Shown here: positions 52,410 through 64,000 of the stretch, piece by piece
How the letters are laid out: every line of letters starts with the position of its first letter
Numbering within the stretch: the stretch's first letter is position 1
DNA from: Pseudomonas asplenii
GTDB lineage: Bacteria; Pseudomonadota; Gammaproteobacteria; Pseudomonadales; Pseudomonadaceae
Length of the DNA: 64,000 nucleotides
Reading direction: 5' to 3'
Assembly: GCF_001293465.1 (NCBI RefSeq)
Contig: NZ_JSYZ01000006.1
Coordinates: forward strand, 51,568 to 115,567
Program-made: the position numbers and the translations under genes
Notes under the pieces: generated by a model
Seen by the model: only the letters and a program-made list of their open reading frames with translations
Told to the model about the DNA's origin: nothing
Database searches by the model: none

Positions 52410-53084
52410 CTAGGGCTTGAACACCTGCGGCCAGTCCGGGGCTTCGATATAACCCATCACCTTCGGCGCCTGGCTGGCCGAATGCTCGGTCAGGAACAGC
52501 GCCAGCCCGTAGCCTGGCGACGGCATGGAGAAATTCATGGCGTCTTCCAGTGCCCCCATGCATTCGCTGTGGGTGACCAGCACCAGGTTGCGCCCCGGCA
52601 CCTTGTAGCGGCGAATGTCGCGCAGCAGGGTCTTGCGGCAATTGAACAGCCAGTCCTGGGTGCTGCTGGCGTGGTTGAACATGTAGGCGGAGGTCTGCAC
52701 GGCACGGGTCAACGGGCTGTTATAGATATCCGTTCGGGACAGGCCGAGCCTTTCGAAGCGCGCGCCCAACGCCACCGCCACGTCGCGAGCGCGATCGGTG
52801 ATGCCGTCCGGCTCCGCCAGGCAGGGCGCCCTGGAGCGGTCGCAACGCTCGACATGGCGCACCAGCACCACCATTTCGCCCCTGGCCCACCCCGCAGTCA
52901 GCGCCATCGCGCTATCATTGCCAGCCTGGGCCAGATCGACAACGGCAGCGGGCCGCAACATCACCAGCGTCAGCGGAATGACGAGCAGCGCTGCCAGCGA
53001 TACCAGCAGGGCGTTCCGGTACCGGACGAGGCGGTTCAGTTCGAACGAGCGCTTCAACCAGCTATACGGCAGTCTTGATTCCAC
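52410..53084 (-). CDS. Membrane-anchored histidine phosphatase, Ais/PmrG-like
   Basis: 224 residues, GTG start 53084. One N-terminal membrane helix (about 25-45: ALLVSLAALLVIPLTLVML), then a periplasmic histidine-phosphatase domain with VVLVRHVERCDRS (catalytic His in RHxE form) and the second-half His in VLVTHSECMG. The RHxERCDRS motif resembles Ais/PmrG, the LPS core heptose-phosphate phosphatase. The nearby ArnT-like genes support an LPS role, but substrate is inferred. Confidence 0.78.
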   Translation of the reverse strand: MESRLPYSWLKRSFELNRLVRYRNALLVSLAALLVIPLTLVMLRPAAVVDLAQAGNDSAMALTAGWARGEMVVLVRHVERCDRSRAPCLAEPDGITDRARDVAVALGARFERLGLSRTDIYNSPLTRAVQTSAYMFNHASSTQDWLFNCRKTLLRDIRRYKVPGRNLVLVTHSECMGALEDAMNFSMPSPGYGLALFLTEHSASQAPKVMGYIEAPDWPQVFKP

Positions 53085-53512
53085 GTTCGGCTGCCTCTGC
53101 GAAAAAGGCCGGTTGAGTAGGCAATGTCGGCGACGCTACAGCACAAAAATGACAACTGAGCCTCGGGCTTGACTGCCGCTGGAGAAACCGCTTCCCTGCC
53201 TGCTGCAAACTCATTCGAACACAGAGCCTAGGTTCGTGAAGGTCGCGTCGCGGTGAAAGGAATGTGAAAAATTCCTCAATCGCCGACCTCGATCCGGCCT
53301 GGCTGAACGCCCCTGACGAAACGTAAACACCCTCGAAACATCCGAATCTCCTGCAAGAAGTTACAATTGGTGAAACACCTTCCCCGAGAAAAACCTTTCA
53401 GCTATCGGCTTTCCCGCCGATACAGCCCTTACGAACAAATTCAGCTGGCACCAATAACAACACCTTCCAGCCACCCGATGAGCAAGCAACACCAAGTTAC
53501 TGGAGGAATTCA
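53085..53512. other. Intergenic region upstream of the chemoreceptor
   Basis: About 430 nt with no open frame of interest. GCCGATAC near 53416 resembles the -10 of a FliA (sigma-28) flagellar-class promoter, but no matching -35 was found at the right distance, so promoter identity is uncertain. The ribosome site TGGAGGA precedes the mcp ATG. Confidence 0.4.
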
Positions 53513-55435
53513 ATGAATAGCTGGTTTGGCAATATCAGCGTCAATCTGAAACTGGGCCTGGGCTTCGGCCTGGTCCTGGCGCTGACCACGATCCTGGCGC
53601 TGACCGGCTGGACCAGCCTGGGCGGTCTGATCGACCGCAGCAACTGGATGAGCGACATCACCCAGCTCAACGCCTCGCTGACCAAACTGCGTGTGGCCCG
53701 GCTGCAATACATGCTGACCAACGGCGACGAAACCGCCGCGCAGAACGTGCAGGTCAACCTCGACGCGTTCATCGTCCAGCAGCAGAAACTGCTCAACAGC
53801 TTCAAGAGCCCGGAAAACGTCAAGCTGCTCAAGGAGCAGGCGGCGACCATCACCGCCTACCAACAGTCGCTGAACAAGATGCGCGAGGCCTACCGCACCG
53901 GTAACGGCGCCCGCCAGAGCATGAGCGAGACGGCCGAAGTCGTGCAGAAACTGATCGCCACGATCCACGACAACGTGCTGCAGATGGCTCCAGGCGAGGA
54001 CAACCGCTTCGAGCGCTTCCAGGCCATCATCCGCGCCAAGGAACAATTCCTGCTGACCCGCTACGAAGTGCGTGGCTACACCGGCAACAGTAACCCGGAA
54101 ACCGAACAGAAGGCTGCCAATCAGCTGAACGAAACGATTGCCGGCCTCAAACAACTGGCCGAGCATTTCAGCAGCAGCCAGCAGAGCGAACTCCAACAGC
54201 TGGAAACCGGCCTGGCCAACTACCGTACGGCCGTGCTGGCGTACAAGCAGGCCAACAACGATGTCGTGCAGGCCCGCAAGGAAATGACCGACCAGGGCAA
54301 CAGCATCGTCGCCCTCAGCGAGCAGCTGTACCAGATCCAGCTGGACCGCCGTGACAGCGACAGCGCCCAGGCCCGCAGCCTGCAACTGGGCAGCACCCTG
54401 CTCGCGCTGCTGTTCGGCATCCTCGCCGCCGTGGTCATCACCCGCCAGATCACCCGCCCGATCCAGGAAACCCTGGGCGTGGTGGAACGCATCGCCTCCG
54501 GCGACCTGACCCACAACCTGGTGGTCACCCGCCGGGATGAACTGGGCGTGCTGCAACAGGGCATCCAGCGCATGGGCGCGACCCTGCGTGACCTGATCAG
54601 CGGCATTCGCGATGGCGTGACCCAGATCGCCAGCGCCGCCGAACAATTGTCGGCAGTCACCAGCCAGACCAGCGCCGGGGCCAACAGCCAGAAGGTCGAG
54701 ACCGACCAGGTGGCCACCGCCATGCACGAAATGACCGCCACCGTGCAGGAAGTGGCGCGTAACGCCGAACAAGCTTCGACGGCAGCCTCCGCCGCGGACG
54801 GCGAAGCCCGTGACGGCGACCGGGTGGTCGGCGAGGCCATCGCCCAGATCGAACGCCTGGCCAGCGAAGTGGTGCGCTCGACCGAAGCGATGAGCGTGCT
54901 GCAACAGGAAAGCGAGAAGATCGGCAGCGTCATGGACGTGATCAAGGCCGTGGCCGAGCAGACCAACCTGCTGGCCCTCAACGCCGCCATCGAGGCGGCC
55001 CGTGCCGGTGAGGCCGGCCGTGGTTTCGCCGTGGTCGCCGACGAGGTCCGCGGCCTGGCCCAGCGTACCCAGAAGTCCACCGAGGAGATCGAAGGCCTGG
55101 TGGCGGCCCTGCAGAGCGGTACACAGCAGGTGGCAACCGTGATGAACAACAGCCGCTCGCTGACCGACAGCAGCGTCGAGCTGACCCGCAAGGCCGGGGT
55201 TTCGCTGGAAAACATCACCCGCACGGTGTCGAACATCCAGTCGATGAACCAGCAGATCGCCGCGGCGGCCGAAGAGCAGAGCGCGGTGGCCGAAGAGATC
55301 AGCCGCAGCATCATCAACGTTCGCGATGTCTGCGAGCAGACGGCGGCCGCAAGCGACGAGACGGCCGCCTCCAGCGTCGAGCTGGCACGCCTGGGCAGCC
55401 AGTTGCAGACGATGGTCAGCCACTTCCGGGTCTGA
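53513..55435 (+). CDS. Methyl-accepting chemotaxis protein with HBM-type sensor domain (McpS-like)
   Basis: 640 residues: first membrane helix about 13-33, periplasmic all-helical sensor of roughly 250 residues (size and helix pattern of the helical bimodular HBM family, as in P. putida McpS for TCA intermediates), second membrane helix about 285-307, HAMP ([26 protein letters not shown]), then a signalling domain with the conserved hairpin tip [23 protein letters not shown] 53513 behind GGAGGA. No CheR-docking pentapeptide at the C-terminus (ends VSHFRV). The ligand cannot be set from sequence. Confidence 0.88.
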   Translation: MNSWFGNISVNLKLGLGFGLVLALTTILALTGWTSLGGLIDRSNWMSDITQLNASLTKLRVARLQYMLTNGDETAAQNVQVNLDAFIVQQQKLLNSFKSPENVKLLKEQAATITAYQQSLNKMREAYRTGNGARQSMSETAEVVQKLIATIHDNVLQMAPGEDNRFERFQAIIRAKEQFLLTRYEVRGYTGNSNPETEQKAANQLNETIAGLKQLAEHFSSSQQSELQQLETGLANYRTAVLAYKQANNDVVQARKEMTDQGNSIVALSEQLYQIQLDRRDSDSAQARSLQLGSTLLALLFGILAAVVITRQITRPIQETLGVVERIASGDLTHNLVVTRRDELGVLQQGIQRMGATLRDLISGIRDGVTQIASAAEQLSAVTSQTSAGANSQKVETDQVATAMHEMTATVQEVARNAEQASTAASAADGEARDGDRVVGEAIAQIERLASEVVRSTEAMSVLQQESEKIGSVMDVIKAVAEQTNLLALNAAIEAARAGEAGRGFAVVADEVRGLAQRTQKSTEEIEGLVAALQSGTQQVATVMNNSRSLTDSSVELTRKAGVSLENITRTVSNIQSMNQQIAAAAEEQSAVAEEISRSIINVRDVCEQTAAASDETAASSVELARLGSQLQTMVSHFRV

Positions 55436-55559
55436 GCGGATCGGAACGGTACCTGGACCAGGCCTGTGGGTGACACCCGGGTTCTGGGCCAGGCCCGCGA
55501 AAAGGCCTGTCAGCCTTGCCCACCCCTGAAATCCCTCTCAAGACGGTGAGAGGGGTTGC

Positions 55560-57491
<1,932 letters not shown>

Positions 57492-57555
57492 TTCTTATTG
57501 TTCTCCCCCGTCCAGGAATGGCCTCTCCCCCACAACCACTCCGGGAGCCGGATTG

Positions 57556-57585
57556 TGTGGGAGCGGGCTTGCCCGCGAATAGGCC
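57556..57585. repeat. Single REP copy upstream of eatR
   Basis: GGGAGCGGGCTTGCCCGCGA followed by AT: REP core in the eatR-exaC intergenic region, close to the regulator's start. Confidence 0.8.
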
Positions 57586-57699
57586 ATCAAGCGTGGCCCA
57601 GGGCGCCAGGCCCCGCAGCACGTTCGACTTCACCTCAACGCCCAGCATCCTCCTGCACGGCGAGCATTGCAATCGCCCCGCGACCGATGAGTCATGGGC

Positions 57700-57750
57700 T
57701 GTGCCACAGGCGTGACAAAGTGTCACCCCCGACTGTACCAACCGTGTCAC
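57700..57750. promoter_or_regulatory. Candidate upstream activator sites for EatR
   Basis: Cluster of dyads: TGTG-C-CACA (57700-57708), GTGACA-AAG-TGTCAC (57712-57726) and a half-related TGTACCAACCGTGTCAC (57735-57750). They lie about 65-115 nt upstream of the sigma-54 promoter, the typical enhancer distance. Confidence 0.65.
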
Positions 57751-57813
57751 AACCCGGCGGCCCACGTGTTAGTCCAACCAGACCGGGCCCCGACATAGAG
57801 CGCTTTCAACGCA

Positions 57814-57830
57814 CTGGCCCGACCTTTGCT
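57814..57830 (+). promoter_or_regulatory. Sigma-54 (-24/-12) promoter of exaC-eat-eutBC
   Basis: CTGGCCCGACCTTTGCT matches YTGGCACG-N4-TTGCT with one change, with canonical GG-to-GC spacing. About 65 nt upstream of the exaC ATG, consistent with control by the divergent sigma-54 activator. Confidence 0.85.
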
Positions 57831-57895
57831 CTACGCTTGTCAGACGCTAAACCGCGTACTCCCTAATAAGCACAAAAGCCAAGGAGACACTCACC

Positions 57896-59416
<1,521 letters not shown>

Positions 59417-59426
59417 ACCCTGAAGC

Positions 59427-59524
59427 CGCCTTCGCGGGCAAGCCACGCTCCTACAGGTTCATGTGAAACACCATCCCGGGGACGACACCCCACTGTAGGA
59501 GCCGGGCTTGCCCGCGAACAGGCC
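59427..59524. repeat. REP pair between exaC and eat
   Basis: Inverted REP cores (TTCGCGGGCAAGCC at 59431 and GGGCTTGCCCGCGAA at 59503), about 60 nt apart. May stabilise exaC mRNA or reduce read-through to eat. Confidence 0.85.
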
Positions 59525-59639
59525 CCCTGACACCCCATAACCTCTGGCTGCCCCGCTACGGGCCCTGCGTGCGCGCTGTACAGCAAATCGACACCCGAAA
59601 GTCCAACAACCAAACAATAAGAAAGACAAGCGAGGACTT

Positions 59640-61010
59640 ATGACAACCCAAACCGAACTCAAACCGACCCTCGGCACCCTGCACCTGTGGGGTATCGCGG
59701 TCGGCCTGGTGATTTCCGGTGAATACTTCGGCTGGAGTTATGGCTGGGGTACAGCCGGAACCCTGGGTTTCCTCGTCACCGCCCTGCTGGTGGCGACCAT
59801 GTACACCTGCTTCATCTTCAGTTTCACCGAACTCACCACCGCCATTCCCCACGCCGGCGGCCCCTTTGCCTACAGCCGCCGGGCTTTCGGCGAAAAAGGC
59901 GGGCTGATCGCCGGCATCGCCACCCTGATCGAATTCGTCTTCGCTCCACCGGCGATCGCCATGGCCATCGGAGCCTACCTCAACGTGCAGTATCCCGGCC
60001 TCGATCCGAAGATCGCCGCCGTGGGCGCCTATCTCGTCTTCATGACCCTGAACATCCTCGGCGTCAGCATCGCCGCCACCTTCGAACTGGTGGTCACCGT
60101 GCTGGCCGTGGCCGAACTGCTGGTGTTCATGGGCGTGGTCGCGCCGGGCTTCAGCTTCAGCAACTTCGTCCTCAATGGCTGGTCGGGGTCGAGCACCTTC
60201 AGCCTTGACGCGGTCCCCGGTATCTTCGCGGCGATCCCCTTCGCCATCTGGTTCTTCCTCGCCATCGAAGGCGCGGCCATGGCCGCCGAGGAAGCCAAGG
60301 ACCCGAAACGGACCATTCCCAAAGCCTATGTCAGCGGCATCCTGACCCTGGTGTTCCTGGCCATCGGCGTGATGGTGATGGCCGGCGGCGTCGGCGACTG
60401 GCGCCAGCTGTCGAACATCAACGACCCGCTGCCCCAGGCAATGAAAGCGGTGGTCGGCAACAACTCGACCTGGATGCACATGCTGGTGTGGATCGGCCTG
60501 TTCGGCCTGGTGGCGAGCTTCCACGGGATCATCCTCGGCTACTCGCGCCAGTTCTTCGCCCTGGCCCGGGCCGGCTACCTGCCGCAGTCGCTGGCCAAGC
60601 TGTCGCGCTTCCAGACGCCCCACCGGGCAATCCTCGCCGGCGGAGTGGTCGGCATCGCGGCGATCTACAGCGACGGGCTGGTCAACCTGCAGGGCCTGAG
60701 CCTGACGGCGGCGATGATCACCATGTCGGTATTCGGCGCCATCGTCATGTACATCATCAGTATGCTCAGCCTGTTCAAGCTGCGCCGCAGCGAGCCGAAC
60801 CTGGAACGGACCTTCCGCGCGCCGGGCTACCCGCTGGTCCCCGGCATCGCCCTTGCATTGGCCCTGGTCTGCCTGGTGGCGATGGCCTGGTTCAACACCC
60901 TGATCGGCCTGATTTTCCTGGGTTTCATGGTGGCGGGGTTCATCTACTTCCAGTTGACCGCCAGCCAGCGCTCGCAAGCGCCAACGGACGCTATGCTCAC
61001 CGGTAACTGA
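59640..61010 (+). CDS. eat: Ethanolamine permease (APC family)
   Basis: 456 residues, 12 predicted membrane helices, amino acid-polyamine-organocation superfamily. Begins TLHLWGIAVGLVISGEYFGWSYGWGTAG, with the family's first-helix GLVISGEYFGW and FPYARRAFGEKGG-like FAYSRRAFGEKGG. ATG 59640 with GAGG upstream. Between exaC and eutBC in a catabolic operon, which supports ethanolamine as substrate. Confidence 0.92.
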   Translation: MTTQTELKPTLGTLHLWGIAVGLVISGEYFGWSYGWGTAGTLGFLVTALLVATMYTCFIFSFTELTTAIPHAGGPFAYSRRAFGEKGGLIAGIATLIEFVFAPPAIAMAIGAYLNVQYPGLDPKIAAVGAYLVFMTLNILGVSIAATFELVVTVLAVAELLVFMGVVAPGFSFSNFVLNGWSGSSTFSLDAVPGIFAAIPFAIWFFLAIEGAAMAAEEAKDPKRTIPKAYVSGILTLVFLAIGVMVMAGGVGDWRQLSNINDPLPQAMKAVVGNNSTWMHMLVWIGLFGLVASFHGIILGYSRQFFALARAGYLPQSLAKLSRFQTPHRAILAGGVVGIAAIYSDGLVNLQGLSLTAAMITMSVFGAIVMYIISMLSLFKLRRSEPNLERTFRAPGYPLVPGIALALALVCLVAMAWFNTLIGLIFLGFMVAGFIYFQLTASQRSQAPTDAMLTGN

Positions 61011-61148
61011 GTTGCACCAGGGCGGGGCATGCCAAGCCCCGCCACGGAACAAAAAACACCACGCCCCGCAGGAGCCTCTGTCGTACGCCAGTTTTGGGCA
61101 AGACAGGGTAGAGTCATCGATAACCAGGGTTCAGGAGGACACCGCCCC

Positions 61149-62543
61149 ATGGCCACATTCGCCCACTCCGTCGGCGCCCAGACCTATCGCTTCGACAGCC
61201 TCAGGGAGGTCATGGCCAAGGCCAGTCCCGCCCGCTCCGGGGACTTTCTCGCCGGTGTCGCCGCGCAGAACGATGGCGAACGCGTCGCGGCCCAGATGGC
61301 TCTGGCCAACATTCCCCTCAAGCATTTCCTCGAGGAAATGCTGATCCCCTATGAGTCCGACGAAGTCACCCGGCTGATCGTCGACACCCATGACAAGCAG
61401 GCCTTCGCCGCCGTCAGCCACCTGACCGTCGGCGGCCTGCGCGACTGGCTGCTCAGCGATGCCGCCGACGAACAGAGCCTGCGCGCCCTGGCTCCGGGGC
61501 TGACCCCGGAAATGGCCGCCGCGGTCTCGAAGATCATGCGCGTGCAGGACCTGGTGCTGGTGGCCCAGAAGATCCGCGTGGTGACGAAATTCCGCGGCAC
61601 CCTGGGCCTGCGCGGCCGACTGTCGACCCGCCTGCAGCCCAACCACCCCACCGACGACCCGGCCGGCATCGCCGCCAGCGTGCTCGACGGCCTGCTCTAC
61701 GGCAACGGCGACGCGATGATCGGCATCAACCCGGCCACCGACAGCCTGAGTTCGATCTGCGACCTGCTGAACATGCTCGACGCGGTGATCAAACGCTACG
61801 AAATCCCCACCCAGGCCTGCGTGCTGACCCACGTCACCACCTCCATCGAGGCGATCAACCGTGGTGTGCCGCTGGACCTGGTGTTCCAGTCCATCGCCGG
61901 CACCGAGGCGGCCAACGCCAGCTTCGGCATCAGCCTGAAAATCCTCCAGGAAGGCTACGACGCCGGGCTGAGCCTCAATCGCGGCACCCTCGGGCAGAAC
62001 CTGATGTATTTCGAGACCGGCCAGGGCAGCGCGCTGTCGGCCAACGCCCACTTCGGCGTCGACCAGCAGACCTGCGAGACCCGCGCCTACGCCGTAGCCC
62101 GGCACTTCAAGCCGTTTCTGGTCAACACCGTGGTCGGCTTCATCGGCCCGGAATACCTGTACAACGGCAAGCAGATCATCCGCGCCGGCCTCGAGGACCA
62201 CTTCTGCGGCAAGCTGCTGGGCGTGCCGATGGGCTGCGACATCTGCTACACCAACCATGCCGAAGCCGACCAGGACGACATGGATACTCTGCTGACCCTG
62301 CTCGGCGTGGCCGGGATCAACTTCATCATGGGCATTCCCGGCTCCGACGACATCATGCTCAACTACCAGACCACCTCGTTCCACGACGCCCTCTACGCCC
62401 GGCAGACCCTGGGCCTCAAGCCGGCGCCGGAGTTCGAGCAGTGGCTGGCGAAGATGGGCATCTTCACCCAGGCCGACGGCAAGGTACGCTTCGGCAGCAA
62501 CCTGCCCCCGGCCTTCCGCCAGGCCCTGGAGCAGCTAGGATGA
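61149..62543 (+). CDS. eutB: Ethanolamine ammonia-lyase large subunit EutB
   Basis: Coenzyme B12-dependent lyase converting ethanolamine to acetaldehyde and ammonia. 464 residues from ATG 61149 behind AGGAGG; the open frame from 61029 is leader. TIM-barrel motifs include [40 protein letters not shown] and the substrate region [15 protein letters not shown]. No microcompartment genes are near, so acetaldehyde is handled directly by ExaC in the cytoplasm. Confidence 0.97.
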   Translation: MATFAHSVGAQTYRFDSLREVMAKASPARSGDFLAGVAAQNDGERVAAQMALANIPLKHFLEEMLIPYESDEVTRLIVDTHDKQAFAAVSHLTVGGLRDWLLSDAADEQSLRALAPGLTPEMAAAVSKIMRVQDLVLVAQKIRVVTKFRGTLGLRGRLSTRLQPNHPTDDPAGIAASVLDGLLYGNGDAMIGINPATDSLSSICDLLNMLDAVIKRYEIPTQACVLTHVTTSIEAINRGVPLDLVFQSIAGTEAANASFGISLKILQEGYDAGLSLNRGTLGQNLMYFETGQGSALSANAHFGVDQQTCETRAYAVARHFKPFLVNTVVGFIGPEYLYNGKQIIRAGLEDHFCGKLLGVPMGCDICYTNHAEADQDDMDTLLTLLGVAGINFIMGIPGSDDIMLNYQTTSFHDALYARQTLGLKPAPEFEQWLAKMGIFTQADGKVRFGSNLPPAFRQALEQLG

Positions 62544-63370
62544 ACGACATGGGCAACGAGATCGACAGCGACAACCCCTGGCTGCAACTGCGCCGCCTGA
62601 CCCCGGCGCGGATCGCCCTGGGCCGCACCGGCACCAGCCTGCCGACCCGCGCGCAACTGGACTTTCAGTTCGCCCACGCGCAGGCCCGCGATGCCGTGCA
62701 CCTGCCCTTCGACCACGCCGGGCTCGCCAGCCAACTGGCCGAGCGCGGGCGGGAAACCCTGCTGCTGCACAGCGCCGCCGATGACCGCCACAGCTACCTG
62801 CAACGCCCGGACCTGGGCCGCAGGCTCAACGACGCCTCGGCCCGGCAGTTGCGCGACTATGCCCAGGCCCATCCGGGCGGGGTCGACCTGGCGATCGTCG
62901 TCGCCGACGGGCTGTCGGCGCTGGCCGTGCATCGGCATACCGTGCCGTTCCTCACCCGCCTGGAAGAACAGCTGGCAGCCGAAGGCTGGTCGCAGTCGCC
63001 GGTGATCCTGGTGGAACAGGGCCGCGTCGCCGTCGCCGACGAGATCGGCGAACTGCTGGGCGCGAAAATGGTAGTGATCCTGATCGGCGAACGCCCGGGC
63101 TTGAGCTCTCCGGACAGCCTGGGGCTGTATTTCACCTATAATCCAAAGGTCGGCCTGACTGACGCCCACCGCAACTGCATCTCCAATGTCCGGCTGGAGG
63201 GCATGAGTTACGGCCTGGCCGCCCATAAACTGCTGTACCTGATGAAAGAAGCCTGCCGCCGACAGCTGTCGGGGGTCAATCTCAAGGACGAGGCCCAAGT
63301 GCAAACACTGGAAAGCGAATCGGATGTCCACTCAAGCGGCAACTTCCTACTGGGCTCCCCCCGGGATTGA
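62540..63370 (+). CDS. eutC: Ethanolamine ammonia-lyase small subunit EutC
   Basis: Binds cobalamin and completes the EutBC lyase. 276 residues: [38 protein letters not shown] near the N-terminus, [17 protein letters not shown] mid-protein and [22 protein letters not shown] near the C-terminus, all family signatures. The ATG overlaps the eutB stop by 4 nt (ATGA), giving coupled 1:1 synthesis. Confidence 0.97.
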   Translation: MNDMGNEIDSDNPWLQLRRLTPARIALGRTGTSLPTRAQLDFQFAHAQARDAVHLPFDHAGLASQLAERGRETLLLHSAADDRHSYLQRPDLGRRLNDASARQLRDYAQAHPGGVDLAIVVADGLSALAVHRHTVPFLTRLEEQLAAEGWSQSPVILVEQGRVAVADEIGELLGAKMVVILIGERPGLSSPDSLGLYFTYNPKVGLTDAHRNCISNVRLEGMSYGLAAHKLLYLMKEACRRQLSGVNLKDEAQVQTLESESDVHSSGNFLLGSPRD

Positions 63371-63477
63371 AGGTCATCCGGATTGCTCTTTTCCCAGGCT
63401 TTGGGCAGCATCGGCGTAGCGGCTGCCCGAGAGAGTGAACCGTTTGCCGTCATATCCACGAAGTTGAGGCCTGATCT

Positions 63478-63936
63478 ATGCGGATTACTCAAGCGACCCT
63501 GGAACATCTGGACCTGTTGACGCCCCTGTTCGTCAAATACCGTGAATTCTACGGTTCACTGCCCCTTCCCGATTCATCGCGCAGCTTTCTGGAAAAGCGC
63601 CTGCGCCGCAAGGAGTCGGTGATCTACCTGGCGTTGGCGGATGATGACGACAAGAAGCTGCTGGGTTTCTGCCAGCTCTACCCGAGCTTTTCCTCGCTGT
63701 CGCTCAAGCGCGTGTGGATTCTCAACGACATTTACGTGGCCGAGGACGCCCGGCGCCAACTGGTGGCCGACAACCTGATGCGCACGGCGAAGAAGATGGC
63801 CCGCGAGACCCATGCCGTGCGGTTGCGGGTGTCCACCAGCAGCGACAACAAGGTGGCACAGAAGACCTACGAGTCCATCGGTTTTCGCGAAGACACCGAG
63901 TTCAAGAACTACGTGCTGCCGATCAGCGACGACTGA
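63478..63936 (+). CDS. GNAT family N-acetyltransferase
   Basis: 152 residues. GNAT fold: N-terminal MRITQATLEHLDLLTPLFVKYREFY, beta-4 region WILNDIYVAEDARRQLVADNLMRTAKKMA (acetyl-CoA pyrophosphate-binding loop, in a relaxed form of RxxGxG), and C-terminal NKVAQKTYESIGFREDTEFKNYVL. Substrate unknown. ATG 63478. Separate unit after eutC (107 nt gap). Confidence 0.87.
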   Translation: MRITQATLEHLDLLTPLFVKYREFYGSLPLPDSSRSFLEKRLRRKESVIYLALADDDDKKLLGFCQLYPSFSSLSLKRVWILNDIYVAEDARRQLVADNLMRTAKKMARETHAVRLRVSTSSDNKVAQKTYESIGFREDTEFKNYVLPISDD

Positions 63937-64000
63937 CCGGCCGTCCTCTCAAAATCCTGCGGCGCCCTCTTCGCGGATAAACCGGAACGCCGGCGTCCCG

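Noticed and set aside
53416..53424. FliA (sigma-28) promoter for the chemoreceptor gene
   Set aside because: Only the GCCGATA half is present; the expected TAAAGTTT-like -35 at 11 nt upstream is missing.

Overview
This is a high-GC chromosomal segment from a Pseudomonas species, most likely of the P. fluorescens or P. putida lineage. The evidence is near-identity of many predicted proteins to familiar Pseudomonas proteins (Fur, FtsH, CarAB, DnaK, ExaC, EutBC), typical gene order (glmM-folP-ftsH-rlmE; carA-carB-greA; dapB-dnaJ-dnaK-grpE-recN-fur-bamE-rnfH-ratA-smpB; lldR-lldP-lldD-lldE; ssrA), and many copies of the Pseudomonas REP element built on GGCTTGCCCGCGAA.

Layout. 1-20 kb is core housekeeping: cell-wall and folate synthesis, membrane protease and rRNA methylation, carbamoyl-phosphate synthesis, lysine synthesis, the DnaK chaperone operon with two sigma-32 promoters, RecN, Fur, BamE, RatA and SmpB. 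20-27 kb is the L/D-lactate utilisation locus with a clear LldR operator. tmRNA (ssrA) lies at 27.6 kb, about 8 kb from its partner smpB.

28-39 kb is accessory DNA. The stretch from the 3' end of ssrA to about 34.1 kb looks like a decayed integrative island. A diverged second copy of the ssrA 3' end plus its terminator sits at 34.02-34.10 kb, and a dead tyrosine-recombinase fragment sits at 32.15-32.32 kb. Its cargo is an AbiE toxin-antitoxin pair, a Fic-fold protein whose catalytic His is replaced by Gln, and an AT-rich two-gene unit (352-aa soluble protein plus 171-aa four-helix membrane protein) that I do not recognise. Directly beyond the island lies a duplicated cassette: a MazG-like nucleotide pyrophosphohydrolase followed by a nuclease-helicase fusion (PD-(D/E)XK-like domain plus DUF2075 SF1-type motor). 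It occurs once intact and once with mazG truncated, and each copy follows the same ~115-nt leader with inverted repeats. These two units are the best candidates for undescribed, possibly anti-phage, systems.

39.6-53 kb carries an acyl-CoA synthetase, a five-gene minor-pilin operon ending in an unusually large PilX-like protein, a dienelactone hydrolase, two ArnT-like lipid-linked glycosyltransferases flanking a gamma-glutamyltransferase, and an Ais-like phosphatase, which suggests envelope modification. 53-63 kb carries an McpS-type chemoreceptor and an ethanolamine catabolic locus: a sigma-54 activator divergent from exaC-eat-eutB-eutC, with a -24/-12 promoter and palindromic upstream sites. 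The window ends after a GNAT acetyltransferase. No tRNA, rRNA, CRISPR array or intact insertion sequence was seen.
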